Positions 33,640 to 43,508 of a stretch of DNA of 64,000 nt are shown one piece after another (the first letter of the stretch is position 1; every line of letters begins with the position of its first letter). Under the pieces are notes generated by a model, which did no database searches, was not told the origin of the DNA, and saw only the letters and a list, made by a program, of their open reading frames with translations. Position numbers and translations under genes: made by a program. The DNA lies in assembly GCF_000284375.1 (NCBI RefSeq), contig NC_017249.1, forward strand, positions 2,520,001 through 2,584,000, given 5' to 3'. The DNA is from Bradyrhizobium japonicum USDA 6. GTDB taxonomy: Bacteria; Pseudomonadota; Alphaproteobacteria; Rhizobiales; Xanthobacteraceae.

Positions 33640-34797
33640 ATGAGCAACATCGATCGTCGTACCCTGGTCAAGGGCTCGCTTGCCGCCATGATGGCGGGAG
33701 CGGCCGGTTCGCGCGGCGCCTTCGCGCAATCCGCCGAGCCGATCCTGCTCGGCGTCAGCGGCCCTCTGACCGGGCCGAACGCGCAATATGGCACGCAGTG
33801 GAAGCAGGGCTTCGATCTCGCGCTCGACGAGATCCAGGCGGCCGGCGGCATCAACGGCCGCAAGCTCGCCTACAATTTCGAGGACAGCCAGAGCGATCCG
33901 CGCCAGTCGGTGGCGATCGCGCAGAAATTCGTCTCGGATCCCCGCATCGTCCTGGAGCTCGGCGACTTCTCCAGTCCCGCCTTGATGGCGGCCTCGCCGA
34001 TCTATCAGCGCGCGGGCCTGGTGCAGTTCGGCTTCACCAATTCGCACCCTGACTTCACCAAGGGTGGCGACTTCATGTGGAGCACCTCGGTCAGCCAGGC
34101 CGACGAGCAGCCGCTGCTGGCGTCCTATGCGGTGAGGCGCCTCGGCCTGAAGAAGCTCGCGGTGCTGCACCTCAACACCGATTGGGGCCGCACCAGCCGC
34201 GACTATTTCGTCAACGCTGCCAAGGAATACGGCGCCGAGATCGCGGTCACCGAGGGCTACATCGCGGAGGAGCGCGACTTCCGCTCCACGCTGGTACGCG
34301 TGCGCGATGCCAATCCGGACGGGCTGATCCTGATCTCCTACTACTCCGACGGCGCGCTGATCGCGCGTCAGGCGCGACAGGTCGGGCTGAAGCAGGTGAT
34401 CTGCGCGGCAAGCTCGGTCTACTCGCCGAAGTTCCTGGAGCTCGGCGGCGAGGCGGTCGAGGAGGTTCACGTCGGCACGCGCTACTTCCCGGAAGACCCG
34501 CGGCCCGAGGTGCAGAAATTCATCGCCGGCTTCAAGAAGAAGTACAACGGGCTCGAGCCCGACGCGTTCAACGCTTACGCCTACGATGCGATGAACATGG
34601 CGGCTGCCGTGGTGAAGATCGGCGGCAACGACCGCAAGGCGATCCGCGACGCCTTCACCAAGGTCAAGGACGTCCCGAGCGTCATCTTCGGCGCCGCGAC
34701 GTTCGACGTCGCGACCCGTCGCGTCAAGGGCGCCATGAACGCCGAGCTCGTCGTGCGCAAGGGCCAGTTCGCGCTCTGGGACGGCAAGCCGACCTGA
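33640..34797 (+). CDS. branched-chain-type ABC substrate-binding protein
   Basis: 385 aa from the ATG with GGATGGAG upstream; a start four codons earlier is less well placed. The signal sequence has DRRTLVKGSLAAMMAGAAG, twin-arginine-like. The Peripla_BP_6 fold shows ILLGVSGPLTGPNAQYGTQW, then LALDEIQAAGGINGRKLAYN and EDSQSDPRQSVAIAQKF. It delivers a small organic solute to the fused permease encoded next. A stem-loop follows the stop, as is usual after abundant binding-protein genes. Confidence 0.92.
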   Translation: MSNIDRRTLVKGSLAAMMAGAAGSRGAFAQSAEPILLGVSGPLTGPNAQYGTQWKQGFDLALDEIQAAGGINGRKLAYNFEDSQSDPRQSVAIAQKFVSDPRIVLELGDFSSPALMAASPIYQRAGLVQFGFTNSHPDFTKGGDFMWSTSVSQADEQPLLASYAVRRLGLKKLAVLHLNTDWGRTSRDYFVNAAKEYGAEIAVTEGYIAEERDFRSTLVRVRDANPDGLILISYYSDGALIARQARQVGLKQVICAASSVYSPKFLELGGEAVEEVHVGTRYFPEDPRPEVQKFIAGFKKKYNGLEPDAFNAYAYDAMNMAAAVVKIGGNDRKAIRDAFTKVKDVPSVIFGAATFDVATRRVKGAMNAELVVRKGQFALWDGKPT

Positions 34798-34803
34798 CCT
34801 GAT

Positions 34804-34825
34804 GGCCGGAGCGGGGGCTCCGGCC
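34804..34825 (+). terminator. stem-loop between binding protein and permease genes
   Basis: GGCCGGAGC, four-base loop, GCTCCGGCC, then GCTTTCCTCTC. Probably a partial terminator or mRNA stabiliser setting higher expression of the binding protein than of the permease. Confidence 0.6.
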
Positions 34826-34853
34826 GCTTTCCTCTCTACGCGGTGATATCAGC

Positions 34854-36677
34854 GTGTCTTCCTGGCTCGACTACACGATCAACGGGCTGATCGTCGGCAA
34901 TGTCTACGCCCTCGTTGCGGTCGGGCTTGCGCTGATCTTTGGCGTCAGCCGGCTGATCAACTTTGCCCAGGGCTCGATCTATCTCGTCGGCGCCTATATC
35001 GGCTGGGTCGCGGTGGTGCAGCTGCATACGCCGCTGCCGCTGACCATCATCGTGGTGGCGGTGGCGGCCGCGATCGTCGGACTGATCATCGAACGGTTCG
35101 GCTTGCGTCCGCTCCAGAATTCGGTGCGCATCGCGCCGCTGCTCGCGACCATCGGCATCAGCTTCGTGCTCGATCAGCTGGTGATGCTGACGTTCTCGCC
35201 GAACCCGCGCGCGCTGCCGAGCCAGCTGCCTGACGTGCGCTTCCAGGTCGGCGGCGGCACGATCGGACCTCTTGATCTGCTCATCGCTGGCGTCGGCCTT
35301 ACCAGCGCGCTGCTGCTGTTCGTGTTCCTGCGCTACAGCAAGCTCGGCTGGGCCGTGCGCGCCACTGCGCAGGACCGCGACGCGGCGATGCAGATGGGCG
35401 TGGACGTCAACCGGGTCAATCAGGCCGTGTTCGGCATTGCGGCGGCGCTCGGCGGTGTCTCCGGCCTGCTGGTCGGCATGTACTACAACCAGATCGACAC
35501 CGCGATGAGCCTGCAGGCGACGCTGAAGAGCGTCGTTGCGGAAGTGGTCGGTGGTGCCGGCAACGTGCCGGGCGCCGTGATCGGCAGCTTGTTGCTCGGA
35601 CTGGTCGAGAGCTATGGCGTCGCCGTGTTCGGCACCAGCTACCGCAATCTGTTCGCGTTCCTGCTGCTGGTCGTCGTGCTCGTGCTGCGTCCGAACGGCC
35701 TGTTCGCCAGCGCGCGGCAGGCGCCACCCGAGCCGCTCACCGGCACTTTCATTGCGCCGAGCCGCCCGGTGCGGATTCCGCGTTGGGTGCTGCTGGTCGC
35801 CGCCGGCGTGTTCGCGATCCTGCCGTTCTTCCCGGTGTCCTTCTACGTGCTCCAGACCCTGATCAACGCCTGGCTGCTCGGCATGCTCGCGCTCAGCCTG
35901 ACGCTGGTTGCGGGCACGGTGGGACAGGTCTCGCTCGGACATGCCGCGCTGCTCGCGATCGGCGCCTACACCTCAGCGCTGCTGTCGCTGAATTTCTCCG
36001 TCCCGGTCGGCCTCGCCATCATCGCCGGCGGCCTGATGAGTGCTGCGCTCGGCACCGCATTGATCTCGCCGTCGTTCCGCCTGCGCGGGCATTACGTGTC
36101 GATCGCGACGCTCGCCATCGGCGAGATCGTGTCGCTGGTGATCCTGAACTGGGAGAGCGTCACGCGCGGCCCGATCGGCATCTCCGGCATCCCGCCGCTG
36201 TCCCTGTTCGGCTACGATTTGATCAGCCCGACCTCGATCTACTGGTTCAGCTTCATCGTGATGGTCGTGCTGGCGCTGCTGCAGGGCCGGTTGCTCGGCT
36301 CGCATCTCGGCCGCAGTTTTCGCGCCATCCGAGACGACGACATCGCCGCGCGCGCCTATGGCCTCAGCCTGAACCGCTACAAGTCGCTGGCCTTCATCTT
36401 CGGCGGCTTCGCGGCTGGCGTCAGCGGCGGCATCGCCGCCCATCTCTATTCCTACATCAACCACGAGACCTTCAACACGCAGCAATCCATCCTGGCGCTG
36501 ACGGTCGTCATCCTCGGCGGCCTTGGCAACGTCGTCGGCGCCATCGTCGGGGCGGTCGCGCTGGTCGGCCTGCCGGAGGTGTTCCGGATCGCAGCGGAGT
36601 ATCGCATCCTGATCTACGGCATCGTGCTGCTGCTGCTGGTGCGGTTCAGGCCGCAGGGCCTGTTGGGGACGATATGA
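34854..36677 (+). CDS. fused branched-chain-type ABC permease (LivH-LivM)
   Basis: 607 aa from a GTG at 34854. Residues 1-290 are LivH-like ([20 protein letters not shown], then [16 protein letters not shown]). Residues 300-607 are LivM-like ([37 protein letters not shown] and the [16 protein letters not shown] loop). The two permeases are normally separate proteins of about 300 residues each; the fusion is in one frame with no internal stop. It forms the membrane channel of the importer. Its stop overlaps the start of the first ATPase gene. Confidence 0.93.
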   Translation: MSSWLDYTINGLIVGNVYALVAVGLALIFGVSRLINFAQGSIYLVGAYIGWVAVVQLHTPLPLTIIVVAVAAAIVGLIIERFGLRPLQNSVRIAPLLATIGISFVLDQLVMLTFSPNPRALPSQLPDVRFQVGGGTIGPLDLLIAGVGLTSALLLFVFLRYSKLGWAVRATAQDRDAAMQMGVDVNRVNQAVFGIAAALGGVSGLLVGMYYNQIDTAMSLQATLKSVVAEVVGGAGNVPGAVIGSLLLGLVESYGVAVFGTSYRNLFAFLLLVVVLVLRPNGLFASARQAPPEPLTGTFIAPSRPVRIPRWVLLVAAGVFAILPFFPVSFYVLQTLINAWLLGMLALSLTLVAGTVGQVSLGHAALLAIGAYTSALLSLNFSVPVGLAIIAGGLMSAALGTALISPSFRLRGHYVSIATLAIGEIVSLVILNWESVTRGPIGISGIPPLSLFGYDLISPTSIYWFSFIVMVVLALLQGRLLGSHLGRSFRAIRDDDIAARAYGLSLNRYKSLAFIFGGFAAGVSGGIAAHLYSYINHETFNTQQSILALTVVILGGLGNVVGAIVGAVALVGLPEVFRIAAEYRILIYGIVLLLLVRFRPQGLLGTI

Positions 36678-37525
36678 TGGCGGAGCAGCACACGCCCATG
36701 CTGTCCCTGCGCGGGCTGACACGCCATTTCGGCGGCCTGACCGCGGTGGATGCCATCGATCTCGATCTCGCCAAAGGCGAGCTCATCAGCATCATCGGCC
36801 CGAACGGGGCCGGCAAGACGACGCTGTTCAATCTCGTGACCGGGCTCGATCGGCCCGATGCCGGCAATGTCGGCTTCGAAGGTCAGGACATCACGGGTCT
36901 GTCGCCGGAGCGGCTCGCGGCCGGAGGCATCGCGCGCACCTTCCAGCTCGGCCGCGTCTTCGGCAATCTCAGCGTCATGGACAACGTCCTGATCGGCGCG
37001 CACACGCGGTTGCGCGCGGTGAGACCCGCGGTGCCGGTGATCGGCCCGCTGCTGGAGTTGGGGCTGGCGCTGTTGCGTCCGGCCAGCGTCAGGGACGAAG
37101 AGGAACGGCTGCGCGAGGAGGTGAAGGCCATTCTCGCACGCTTCGGCGAGCGGCTGCTGCCGCGGATCGACCAGCCCGCCTATAGCCTGTCCTACGCCAA
37201 TCGCCGCCGCGTCGAGATCGCGCGCGCGCTCGCGCTGAAGCCGCGCCTGTTGCTGCTCGACGAGCCGACCGCCGGCATGAACCCGACCGAGACCGCGGAG
37301 ATGCAGGGCCTGGTCGCCGAGCTGAAGGCCGAGGGGCTGACCATCCTCCTGATCGAGCACAAGTTGGAGATGGTGATGCGCCTCTCCGACCGCGTCATCG
37401 TCATGGACGAGGGCAAGAAGATAGCGGAAGGGCCAGGTGAAGTGGTGCGTGGCGATCCCAAGGTGATCGAGGCCTATCTCGGCCACGGCCTGTCGGAAAC
37501 GCCGGAGCGGGAGAGCGTGGCATGA
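36674..37525 (+). CDS. ABC transporter ATP-binding protein, LivG type
   Basis: 283 aa. Walker A GPNGAGKT near residue 43, Q-loop region [10 protein letters not shown], signature-like [17 protein letters not shown], Walker [14 protein letters not shown] near residue 195, and H-loop [10 protein letters not shown]. The signature is SYANRR rather than the strict LSGGQ; this is common in LivG relatives. The C-terminal VIEAYLG motif is family-typical. Start overlaps the permease stop (ATGA). Energises import with the LivF-type partner. Confidence 0.93.
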   Translation: MMAEQHTPMLSLRGLTRHFGGLTAVDAIDLDLAKGELISIIGPNGAGKTTLFNLVTGLDRPDAGNVGFEGQDITGLSPERLAAGGIARTFQLGRVFGNLSVMDNVLIGAHTRLRAVRPAVPVIGPLLELGLALLRPASVRDEEERLREEVKAILARFGERLLPRIDQPAYSLSYANRRRVEIARALALKPRLLLLDEPTAGMNPTETAEMQGLVAELKAEGLTILLIEHKLEMVMRLSDRVIVMDEGKKIAEGPGEVVRGDPKVIEAYLGHGLSETPERESVA

Positions 37526-38262
37526 CGAGGGGCGCATCCGAGCCGCTGCTGGCGCTCTCGAACGTCAACACCTTCTACGGCCAGGCCCAGGTGCATTTCG
37601 ACCTGTCGATCACGGTCGGCCGCGGCCATATCGTCTGCCTGCTCGGCGGCAATGCCAGCGGCAAGTCGACCACGATGAAGATCATTTTGGGCCTGGTGAA
37701 ACCACGCTCGGGTGACGTGACCTTCGACGGCGCCTCGCTGCTCGGGCTCACCACGCCGCAGATCGTCCGCCGTGGTATCGCCTCCGTGCCGGAGGCGCGG
37801 CGGCTGTTCGCGGACATGAGCGTGCGCGAAAACATCCTGATGGGGGCCTTCGTGCGCAACGACCGCGATGCGGTGGCGCAGGATCTCGACAAGATGCTGA
37901 CGCTGTTCCCGAAGCTTGGGCAGCGGCTGTCGCAGCGTGCCGGTTCGCTCTCCGGCGGCGAGCAGCAGATGGTCGCAATGGCGCGCGCGCTGATGAGCCG
38001 TCCGAGGATGATCGTGATGGACGAGCCGACCATGGGCCTGTCGCCGCTCTATGTCGACCGCGTGCTGGACTTGATCCGCGCGATCAACCAGGAAGGCGTG
38101 TCGGTCTTCATGGTCGAGCAGAACGCCAGCCTCGCGCTCGAGATCGCGCACGAGGCCTATGTACTCCAGACCGGCAAGATCGTGCTCTCAGGCCCGGCGC
38201 GGGCGCTGAAGGACGATCCTCGTGTGCGGGATGCCTATCTCGGTGGTTCCGAGGCCGCGTAG
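37522..38262 (+). CDS. ABC transporter ATP-binding protein, LivF type
   Basis: 246 aa. Walker A is GGNASGKST near residue 40, where NASGKS replaces the usual NGAGKS. The signature is SLSGGEQQMVAMARALM near residue 150, Walker B IVMDEPTMGLSP, H-loop MVEQNASLAL. The start codon overlaps the stop of the preceding gene (ATGA), so the two ATPases are translationally coupled. Completes the transporter whose binding protein starts at 33640. Confidence 0.93.
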   Translation: MTRGASEPLLALSNVNTFYGQAQVHFDLSITVGRGHIVCLLGGNASGKSTTMKIILGLVKPRSGDVTFDGASLLGLTTPQIVRRGIASVPEARRLFADMSVRENILMGAFVRNDRDAVAQDLDKMLTLFPKLGQRLSQRAGSLSGGEQQMVAMARALMSRPRMIVMDEPTMGLSPLYVDRVLDLIRAINQEGVSVFMVEQNASLALEIAHEAYVLQTGKIVLSGPARALKDDPRVRDAYLGGSEAA

Positions 38263-38312
38263 CACCATCTCGGCCTGATGGTTCACCCTGGCGATGCAGA
38301 GCATCGTCCGGA

Positions 38313-38402
38313 CGCCCGCTGCGCGGGCTCCTCACCATGAGGGTCTGCTCGCAACGTGGCCGCGAATCCAGGCCTCATCCTGAGGAGCCCGCGCAACGGG
38401 CG
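38313..38402. repeat. long inverted repeat, REP-like element
   Basis: Arms of 30 bases (38313-38342 and 38373-38402) pair with few mismatches and share CTCCTCA-CATGAGG and CCTCAT-TGAGGAG cores, with 30 bases between. It lies between the LivF gene and the nickel operon. This type of element is familiar to me from Bradyrhizobium and Rhodopseudomonas intergenic regions. It could also terminate or stabilise the upstream transcript. Confidence 0.75.
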
Positions 38403-38460
38403 TCTCGAAGGATGGTTACAAGCATTCCTGCAAAGCGGCCCCCTGGAATTGCATTGGTTA

Positions 38461-38488
38461 GTATGATCATTGTATGAAAAGATCATAC
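38461..38488. promoter_or_regulatory. NikR operator GTATGA-N16-TCATAC
   Basis: An exact match to the NikR consensus known from enterobacteria: GTATGA at 38461-38466 and TCATAC at 38483-38488, spaced by 16 bases; the arms extend to GTATGATC and GATCATAC. It lies just before a Ni/Co permease gene. NikR represses nickel uptake genes when nickel is abundant. No nikR gene is in the window. Confidence 0.85.
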
Positions 38489-38515
38489 CGCTGGCGCGAT
38501 GGGCGCGCGGACGGA

Positions 38516-39589
38516 ATGATTGTCGTGACGAAATGGTCCTTGCGGGCGGTCGAGCCCGCCACCGTGCTGCTGTTCGGCGGGCTCATCGCCGCCAACGTCG
38601 CCGCATGGGTCTGGGCTTTCGCGGCGTTCGGCGACCGGCCGACGGTGATGGCGACCGCGCTGCTGGCCTGGGTGTTCGGCCTCCGCCATGCCGTCGACGC
38701 CGACCACATCGCCGCCATCGACAATGTCGTGCGCAAGCTGATCCATGCGGGCGGTACGCCGCGCAGCGTCGGCCTCTATTTCGCCCTCGGCCATTCCACC
38801 GTGGTCGTGGTCGCGACCATGCTGCTGGCACTCGGCGTGGTGAGCCTCGGCGGCGACAGCCTGCTCAGGGATATCGGCGGCGTCATCGGCACATCGGTGT
38901 CGGCGCTGTTCCTGCTTGTGATCGCGGCCATCAATCTCGCCATCTTCGTCGGCCTGTGGCGGACGTTCCGCATCGTGCGCGCGCAGGGCATCCACGACGC
39001 AGCGGAGCTCGACGCGCTGCCGGCGAGCCGTAGCTTCCTGGCGCGCCTGCTCGGCCCCATGTTCCGCCTGGTGACAAAGCCCTGGCACATGCTCCCGCTC
39101 GGGTTCCTGTTCGGGCTCGGCTTCGACACCGCGACCGAGATCGGCCTGCTCAGCATCTCCGCGACCGAAGCCACGCGCGGCGCTTCGCTCGTCGACGTCA
39201 TGGTCTTTCCCGCGCTGTTCGCGTCGGGCATGGCGCTGGTCGACACCGCCGATTCGGCGCTGATGGTCAGCGCCTATCGCTGGGCCTTCGTCGATCCCCT
39301 GCGAAAGCTCTGGTACAACCTCACCATCACCGGCGCCTCCGTCGCGGTGGCGCTGTTGATCGGCGGCATCGAGGCACTCGGCCTGATCGCCGACCGGCTT
39401 GGTCTAACCGGCGGCGTGTGGACGCTGGTCGACGGCCTCAACGAGTCGCTCGCCAATGTCGGCTTCGCCGTGATCGCGCTGTTTGCGATCGCCTGGCTCG
39501 TTTCGGTCCTGCTCTACCGCCGCATGTTCGCGAGCAGCCCTTCACGCGCGGATGTGCTTCGAGGCGCCGATGCCACCAAGCCGGCCTGA
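38516..39589 (+). CDS. nickel/cobalt permease, NiCoT (HoxN/NixA) family
   Basis: About 357 aa from MIVVTKWSLRAVEPATVLLF. An in-frame ATG at 38474 lies inside the NikR operator and is unlikely to be used; 38516 has GGACGGA just before it. The family signature RHAVDADHIAAIDNVVRK near residue 60 provides metal ligands, followed by LGHSTVVV and LGFDTATEIG. Eight helices are expected in the inner membrane. It imports Ni2+ (or Co2+), probably for hydrogenase or urease. Its end overlaps the TonB-dependent receptor start. Confidence 0.92.
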   Translation: MIVVTKWSLRAVEPATVLLFGGLIAANVAAWVWAFAAFGDRPTVMATALLAWVFGLRHAVDADHIAAIDNVVRKLIHAGGTPRSVGLYFALGHSTVVVVATMLLALGVVSLGGDSLLRDIGGVIGTSVSALFLLVIAAINLAIFVGLWRTFRIVRAQGIHDAAELDALPASRSFLARLLGPMFRLVTKPWHMLPLGFLFGLGFDTATEIGLLSISATEATRGASLVDVMVFPALFASGMALVDTADSALMVSAYRWAFVDPLRKLWYNLTITGASVAVALLIGGIEALGLIADRLGLTGGVWTLVDGLNESLANVGFAVIALFAIAWLVSVLLYRRMFASSPSRADVLRGADATKPA

Positions 39590-41885
39590 GCCTGGCCGGC
39601 GCCGCGGCGCGCTGACGGCACTCTCGGCCTTCGTCCTTCTCGCGAATGGCGGCGGCGCCCTTGCGCAGAGCAGTGGCGCCTCGCGCGAACTGCCGCCGGT
39701 CGAGGTATCCGGTGACGAGGCGCCGCATCGCAAGAAGCCGCCTGCGGCGCGGCCAGCCAGTAAACCCGTTCAGCCCAACGACCGCATCGTCGTCTCTCCG
39801 GCAGCAACGCAAGCGTCGGACGCCCGCAGCGTCGCCTCGGGTGCAAAGGCCCAGCCCAGCATGGCCAGCGAGATCACCATCTCCGGCGAGGAGATCAACG
39901 CGCGCCCTTTCGCGCGGCCGGGCGAGGCGCTCGAAGCGGTGCCGGGGCTGATCGTGACCCAGCATTCCGGCGAGGGCAAAGCCAACCAGTATTTTCTGCG
40001 CGGCTATAATCTCGACCACGGCACCGACCTTGCGATCTATGTCGACGACGTCCCGGTCAACATGCGCACCCACGCGCACGGCCAAGGCTATGCCGATCTC
40101 AACTGGTTGATCCCGGAAACCATCAGCGCGATGGACGTGCGCAAGGGACCGTACTTCGCCGACGAGAGCGATTTTGCCTCCGTCGGCAGCGTGCGCATCG
40201 GCCTGATCGACCGCACCGAAAAGGGCCTTGCGCAGGTCACCGCGGGCAGCTTTGGTTATCGCCGCCTGCTCGGCATGGATTCGGCAAAGCTCGGCGACGG
40301 GGCGCTGCTGGTCGCCGGTGAGCTCGGTACCTATGACGGCCCGTGGGACAATCCGGATAACGTCCGCAAGCTCAACGGCTTCGTGCGCTACAGCCAGGGC
40401 ACCGCGATCGATGGCGTGTCCGTCACCGGCATGGCTTACGCGAACAAATGGAATTCGACCGACCAGGCGCCGCTGCGCGCGATCACGGGCGGCTTCCTCG
40501 ACCGGTTCGGCTCGGAAGACCCAAGCGACGGTGGCAACACCAATCGTTTCGCGCTGTCAGGCCGCGTCGCGCAGAGCGACGATCTCGGCGCGTGGAAGGC
40601 CAACGCCTACGTCGTGAAGAGCCAGCTCGACCTCTTCAACAACTTCACCTATTTCCTCAACGATCCCGTGCTCGGCGACCAGTTCCACCAGCACGACGAC
40701 CGCCTGATGGCCGGCGCCAACATCTCGCGCACGCTGAACGGATCGTTCGCCGGCCTGCCGATGCAGACCACGATCGGCCTGCAATCGCGCTATGATTCGA
40801 TCGATCTGGCGCTGAGCAACACGTTCCAGCGCGGCTTCCTGTCCAACATCCGCAGCGACAAGGTCGGCGAGGGCAGTGTCGGCGTCTATGCCGAGAACAC
40901 CGTGCGCTGGACCGACTGGCTGAAGACTATTGTCGGCTGGCGCAGCGACTATTACGCGGCCAATGTCACCTCACTGTTCAATTCCAACAATTCCGGCCGC
41001 ACTGACGCCGCGCTCGGCAGCCCGAAATTCAGGATGGTGCTCGGCCCGTTCAACCAGACCGAATTCTTCCTCGGTGCCGGCTACGGCATGCACTCCAACG
41101 ACGCGCGTGGCGCTACCACGACCGAAGACCCCAGCGATCCCGCCACGAGACTTACGCCGTCACCGCTGCTCGTGCGCACCCGTGGCGCCGAAGTCGGCGT
41201 CCGCACCAGGATCATTCCAAGCCTCGATAGCTCGTTCAGCGTCTTCATTCTCGATCAGGATTCCGAGATCCTGTTCTCGGGCGATGCCGGTGATACCGAA
41301 GCGACGCGCGCCAGCCGCCGCTATGGTTTCGAATGGACCAACCACTACCGGCCGCGATCGTGGATCGACATCGATGCCGATCTCGCCATGACGCATGCGC
41401 GCTTCCGCGGCACTGACAGCGAGCAGGCGGAGGTCTACGCCTCGCTCGCGGGCTATCCCGAGGCGCAGATCGGCAACGCGCCCGGCAACTACATTCCGAA
41501 CGCGCCGGCGATGGTGGCATCAGCCGGCATCACGCTCGGCGAGAAGACCGGCTGGTTCGGGGCTTTGCGCTGGCGCTATCTGGCGTCGAGCCCGCTGACG
41601 GAAGACAATGCGTTCCGCTCGTCCGCGACCAGCATCTTCAACGGCCGCCTCGGCTATCGCATCGACAATGGTTGGCGCATCCAGCTCGACGTGCTCAATC
41701 TCTTCAACACGCAGGCAAACCAGATCACTTATGCCTACGGTTCGCTGCTCAAGACCGACACGCTCTATAATCTCTGCACCGGCGGCGTCGCGCCGACGGC
41801 GGTCTGCCAGAACGGCGTGATGGATTACGTGCTGCACCCGGTCGAGCCGCTGACCTTTCGCCTGACTGTCGCCGGGACGTTCTAG
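39570..41885 (+). CDS. TonB-dependent receptor, probable nickel-complex receptor
   Basis: About 771 aa from MPPSRPEPGRRRGAL; the start overlaps the NiCoT gene by 20 bases, and GAGG lies just upstream. The signal peptide ends GGGALAQ. The plug domain (about residues 95-210) reads ARPGEALEAVPGLIVTQHSG and FLRGYNLDHGTDLAIYVDDV; a long Pro-rich, basic segment precedes it. A 22-strand barrel follows, ending LTVAGTF. Co-transcription with a NikR-controlled permease suggests it takes up nickel or a nickel chelate across the outer membrane. Several His-rich stretches (THAHGQGY, QFHQHDDR) fit metal binding. Confidence 0.9.
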   Translation: MPPSRPEPGRRRGALTALSAFVLLANGGGALAQSSGASRELPPVEVSGDEAPHRKKPPAARPASKPVQPNDRIVVSPAATQASDARSVASGAKAQPSMASEITISGEEINARPFARPGEALEAVPGLIVTQHSGEGKANQYFLRGYNLDHGTDLAIYVDDVPVNMRTHAHGQGYADLNWLIPETISAMDVRKGPYFADESDFASVGSVRIGLIDRTEKGLAQVTAGSFGYRRLLGMDSAKLGDGALLVAGELGTYDGPWDNPDNVRKLNGFVRYSQGTAIDGVSVTGMAYANKWNSTDQAPLRAITGGFLDRFGSEDPSDGGNTNRFALSGRVAQSDDLGAWKANAYVVKSQLDLFNNFTYFLNDPVLGDQFHQHDDRLMAGANISRTLNGSFAGLPMQTTIGLQSRYDSIDLALSNTFQRGFLSNIRSDKVGEGSVGVYAENTVRWTDWLKTIVGWRSDYYAANVTSLFNSNNSGRTDAALGSPKFRMVLGPFNQTEFFLGAGYGMHSNDARGATTTEDPSDPATRLTPSPLLVRTRGAEVGVRTRIIPSLDSSFSVFILDQDSEILFSGDAGDTEATRASRRYGFEWTNHYRPRSWIDIDADLAMTHARFRGTDSEQAEVYASLAGYPEAQIGNAPGNYIPNAPAMVASAGITLGEKTGWFGALRWRYLASSPLTEDNAFRSSATSIFNGRLGYRIDNGWRIQLDVLNLFNTQANQITYAYGSLLKTDTLYNLCTGGVAPTAVCQNGVMDYVLHPVEPLTFRLTVAGTF

Positions 41886-41891
41886 ACGATC

Positions 41892-43403
41892 TCAAGCCGA
41901 GGCCGCGCTCGGAACCGGCTCCGCCGGCAGATCGTCGCCGTTGGGATCGCCCGGCGCGGTGGCCCAGGCCAGCTCCACCAGCGTCACGATCCGGCGCCCG
42001 CCGCCGTCGAGCTGGCAGACGATCAGGCCCTGCTCCTCCATGTAGCCGAGCAGGCGCTGGGCGCGGCGCAGCGAATGCGAGCCGTAGGCGCGCGCGATCG
42101 CGGCATCGCCGGGGCAGGGCCAGCCTTCCTTCGCCGCGCGTGCGATCATCATGAACACGCCCTGCATGTCGTCGGGCAGGATCGAGGCGCGCAGCGACAC
42201 GTCCTGCCAGGCGTCGTCCTCGGCATGCTCGGCGCCGAGCCCGGCGCGCGCGCGTGTCAGCATGCGGCGGAATTCATTCAGATCAGGCACCGCTGAGCCG
42301 AGGCCCTCGATGCGGCAGCGAACCACGAACTCCTGATAGAGAACGCCGACGGCGCGGAAGCCGGCATCGGGCTCGGCGAGCACGGCACGAAGCGTACGAT
42401 CGACGCGCTCGCGCCGCTCGGCGAGCTCCTCGGCACTGATCGGCACCTCGGCCACCTCAGGCCGGATCTCCGGCGCGGCCGCCTTCGCGGCGCGGAGCTG
42501 CTCGAGCAGATCGGGCGCGGGCCGGCGCTGCGGGCGGCTGGCATCGGGCGGCGGCGCGGCCAGGATCACGGCGCGCATATCCTCGAGTGCGGCTTCCGGC
42601 ATCGGCATCAGCCGCGGCGTGGAATTGCGCGCGTGGGTGTCGGTCGGGCCGATATGCAAACGCAGGGGGCGTCGCGACAGCGCCGGGCCGAGTGCCATGA
42701 ACTGCCCGCGCTCGAGATCGCGAAAGGATTCGGCCTGCCGCCGCTCCATGCCGAGCAGGTCGGCGGCGCGCGCCATGTCGATGTCGAGGAAGGTCCGGCC
42801 CATCAGGAAATTGGAGGCTTCCGCCGCGACGTTCTTGGCGAGCTTTGCCAGGCGCTGGGTCGCGATGATGCCGGCGAGGCCACGCTTGCGGCCGCGGCAC
42901 ATCAGATTGGTCATCGCGCCGAGAGAGAGCTTGCGCGCCTCGTCCGAGACCTCGCCGGCGACAGCCGGCGCGAACAGCTGCGCCTCGTCGACCACCACCA
43001 GCATCGGGTACCAATGGTCGCGATCGACGTCGAACAGGCCGCCGAGGAACGCCGCGGCACGCCGCATCTGGTTCTCGGCGTCCAGCCCTTCGAGATTGAG
43101 CACGGTGGAGACGCGATGCAGCCGCGCGCGCTCGCCGGCGACCTGAAGGCCGCGCTCGGTGTGATCCTCGGCCTCGATCACCAGATGGCCGAATTGCTCG
43201 GCCAGCGTGACGAAGTCGCCTTCGGGGTCGATGATGGCCTGCTGCACCCAGGGCGCGCTCTGTTCGAGCAGCCGCCGCAGGAGATGCGACTTGCCGGAGC
43301 CCGAATTGCCCTGCACCAGGAGCCGGGTCGCCAGCAGTTCCTCGAGGTCCATGGCGGCCGCGGCGCCTGCCGTGGTCTGCCCCATCTCGATCGCAACTGT
43401 CAT
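41892..43403 (-). CDS. HerA-like ATPase (DUF87-type ATP-binding protein)
   Basis: 503 aa. Walker A GNSGSGKSHLL near residue 33, Walker B MLVVVDEAQLFAP near residue 133, and the arginine-rich CRGRKRGLAGIIATQRLAKL block (RecA-fold sensor) identify a HerA/FtsK-type motor. The C-terminal third (about residues 300-490) is helical with a winged-helix-like end (HSLRRAQRLLGYMEEQGLIV). HerA proteins pump or translocate DNA. No NurA-type nuclease is adjacent; the next upstream gene is a YkgJ-like protein on the same strand. Function in vivo unknown. Confidence 0.85.
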   Translation of the reverse strand: MTVAIEMGQTTAGAAAAMDLEELLATRLLVQGNSGSGKSHLLRRLLEQSAPWVQQAIIDPEGDFVTLAEQFGHLVIEAEDHTERGLQVAGERARLHRVSTVLNLEGLDAENQMRRAAAFLGGLFDVDRDHWYPMLVVVDEAQLFAPAVAGEVSDEARKLSLGAMTNLMCRGRKRGLAGIIATQRLAKLAKNVAAEASNFLMGRTFLDIDMARAADLLGMERRQAESFRDLERGQFMALGPALSRRPLRLHIGPTDTHARNSTPRLMPMPEAALEDMRAVILAAPPPDASRPQRRPAPDLLEQLRAAKAAAPEIRPEVAEVPISAEELAERRERVDRTLRAVLAEPDAGFRAVGVLYQEFVVRCRIEGLGSAVPDLNEFRRMLTRARAGLGAEHAEDDAWQDVSLRASILPDDMQGVFMMIARAAKEGWPCPGDAAIARAYGSHSLRRAQRLLGYMEEQGLIVCQLDGGGRRIVTLVELAWATAPGDPNGDDLPAEPVPSAASA

Positions 43404-43508
43404 GTCCCCGACTCAAGTCCCCATCATTCGCGGAGAGGGGCTTATCAACCCGGCCGGGGCGCGTCGAGCGGCACCGTGCGAATCATGCGGTGTTGCCCAC
43501 GGCGGAGT

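Noticed and set aside
35783..36673. Upstream extension of the LivG-type reading frame
   Set aside because: It overlaps the permease gene; the ATG overlapping the permease stop is the sensible start.
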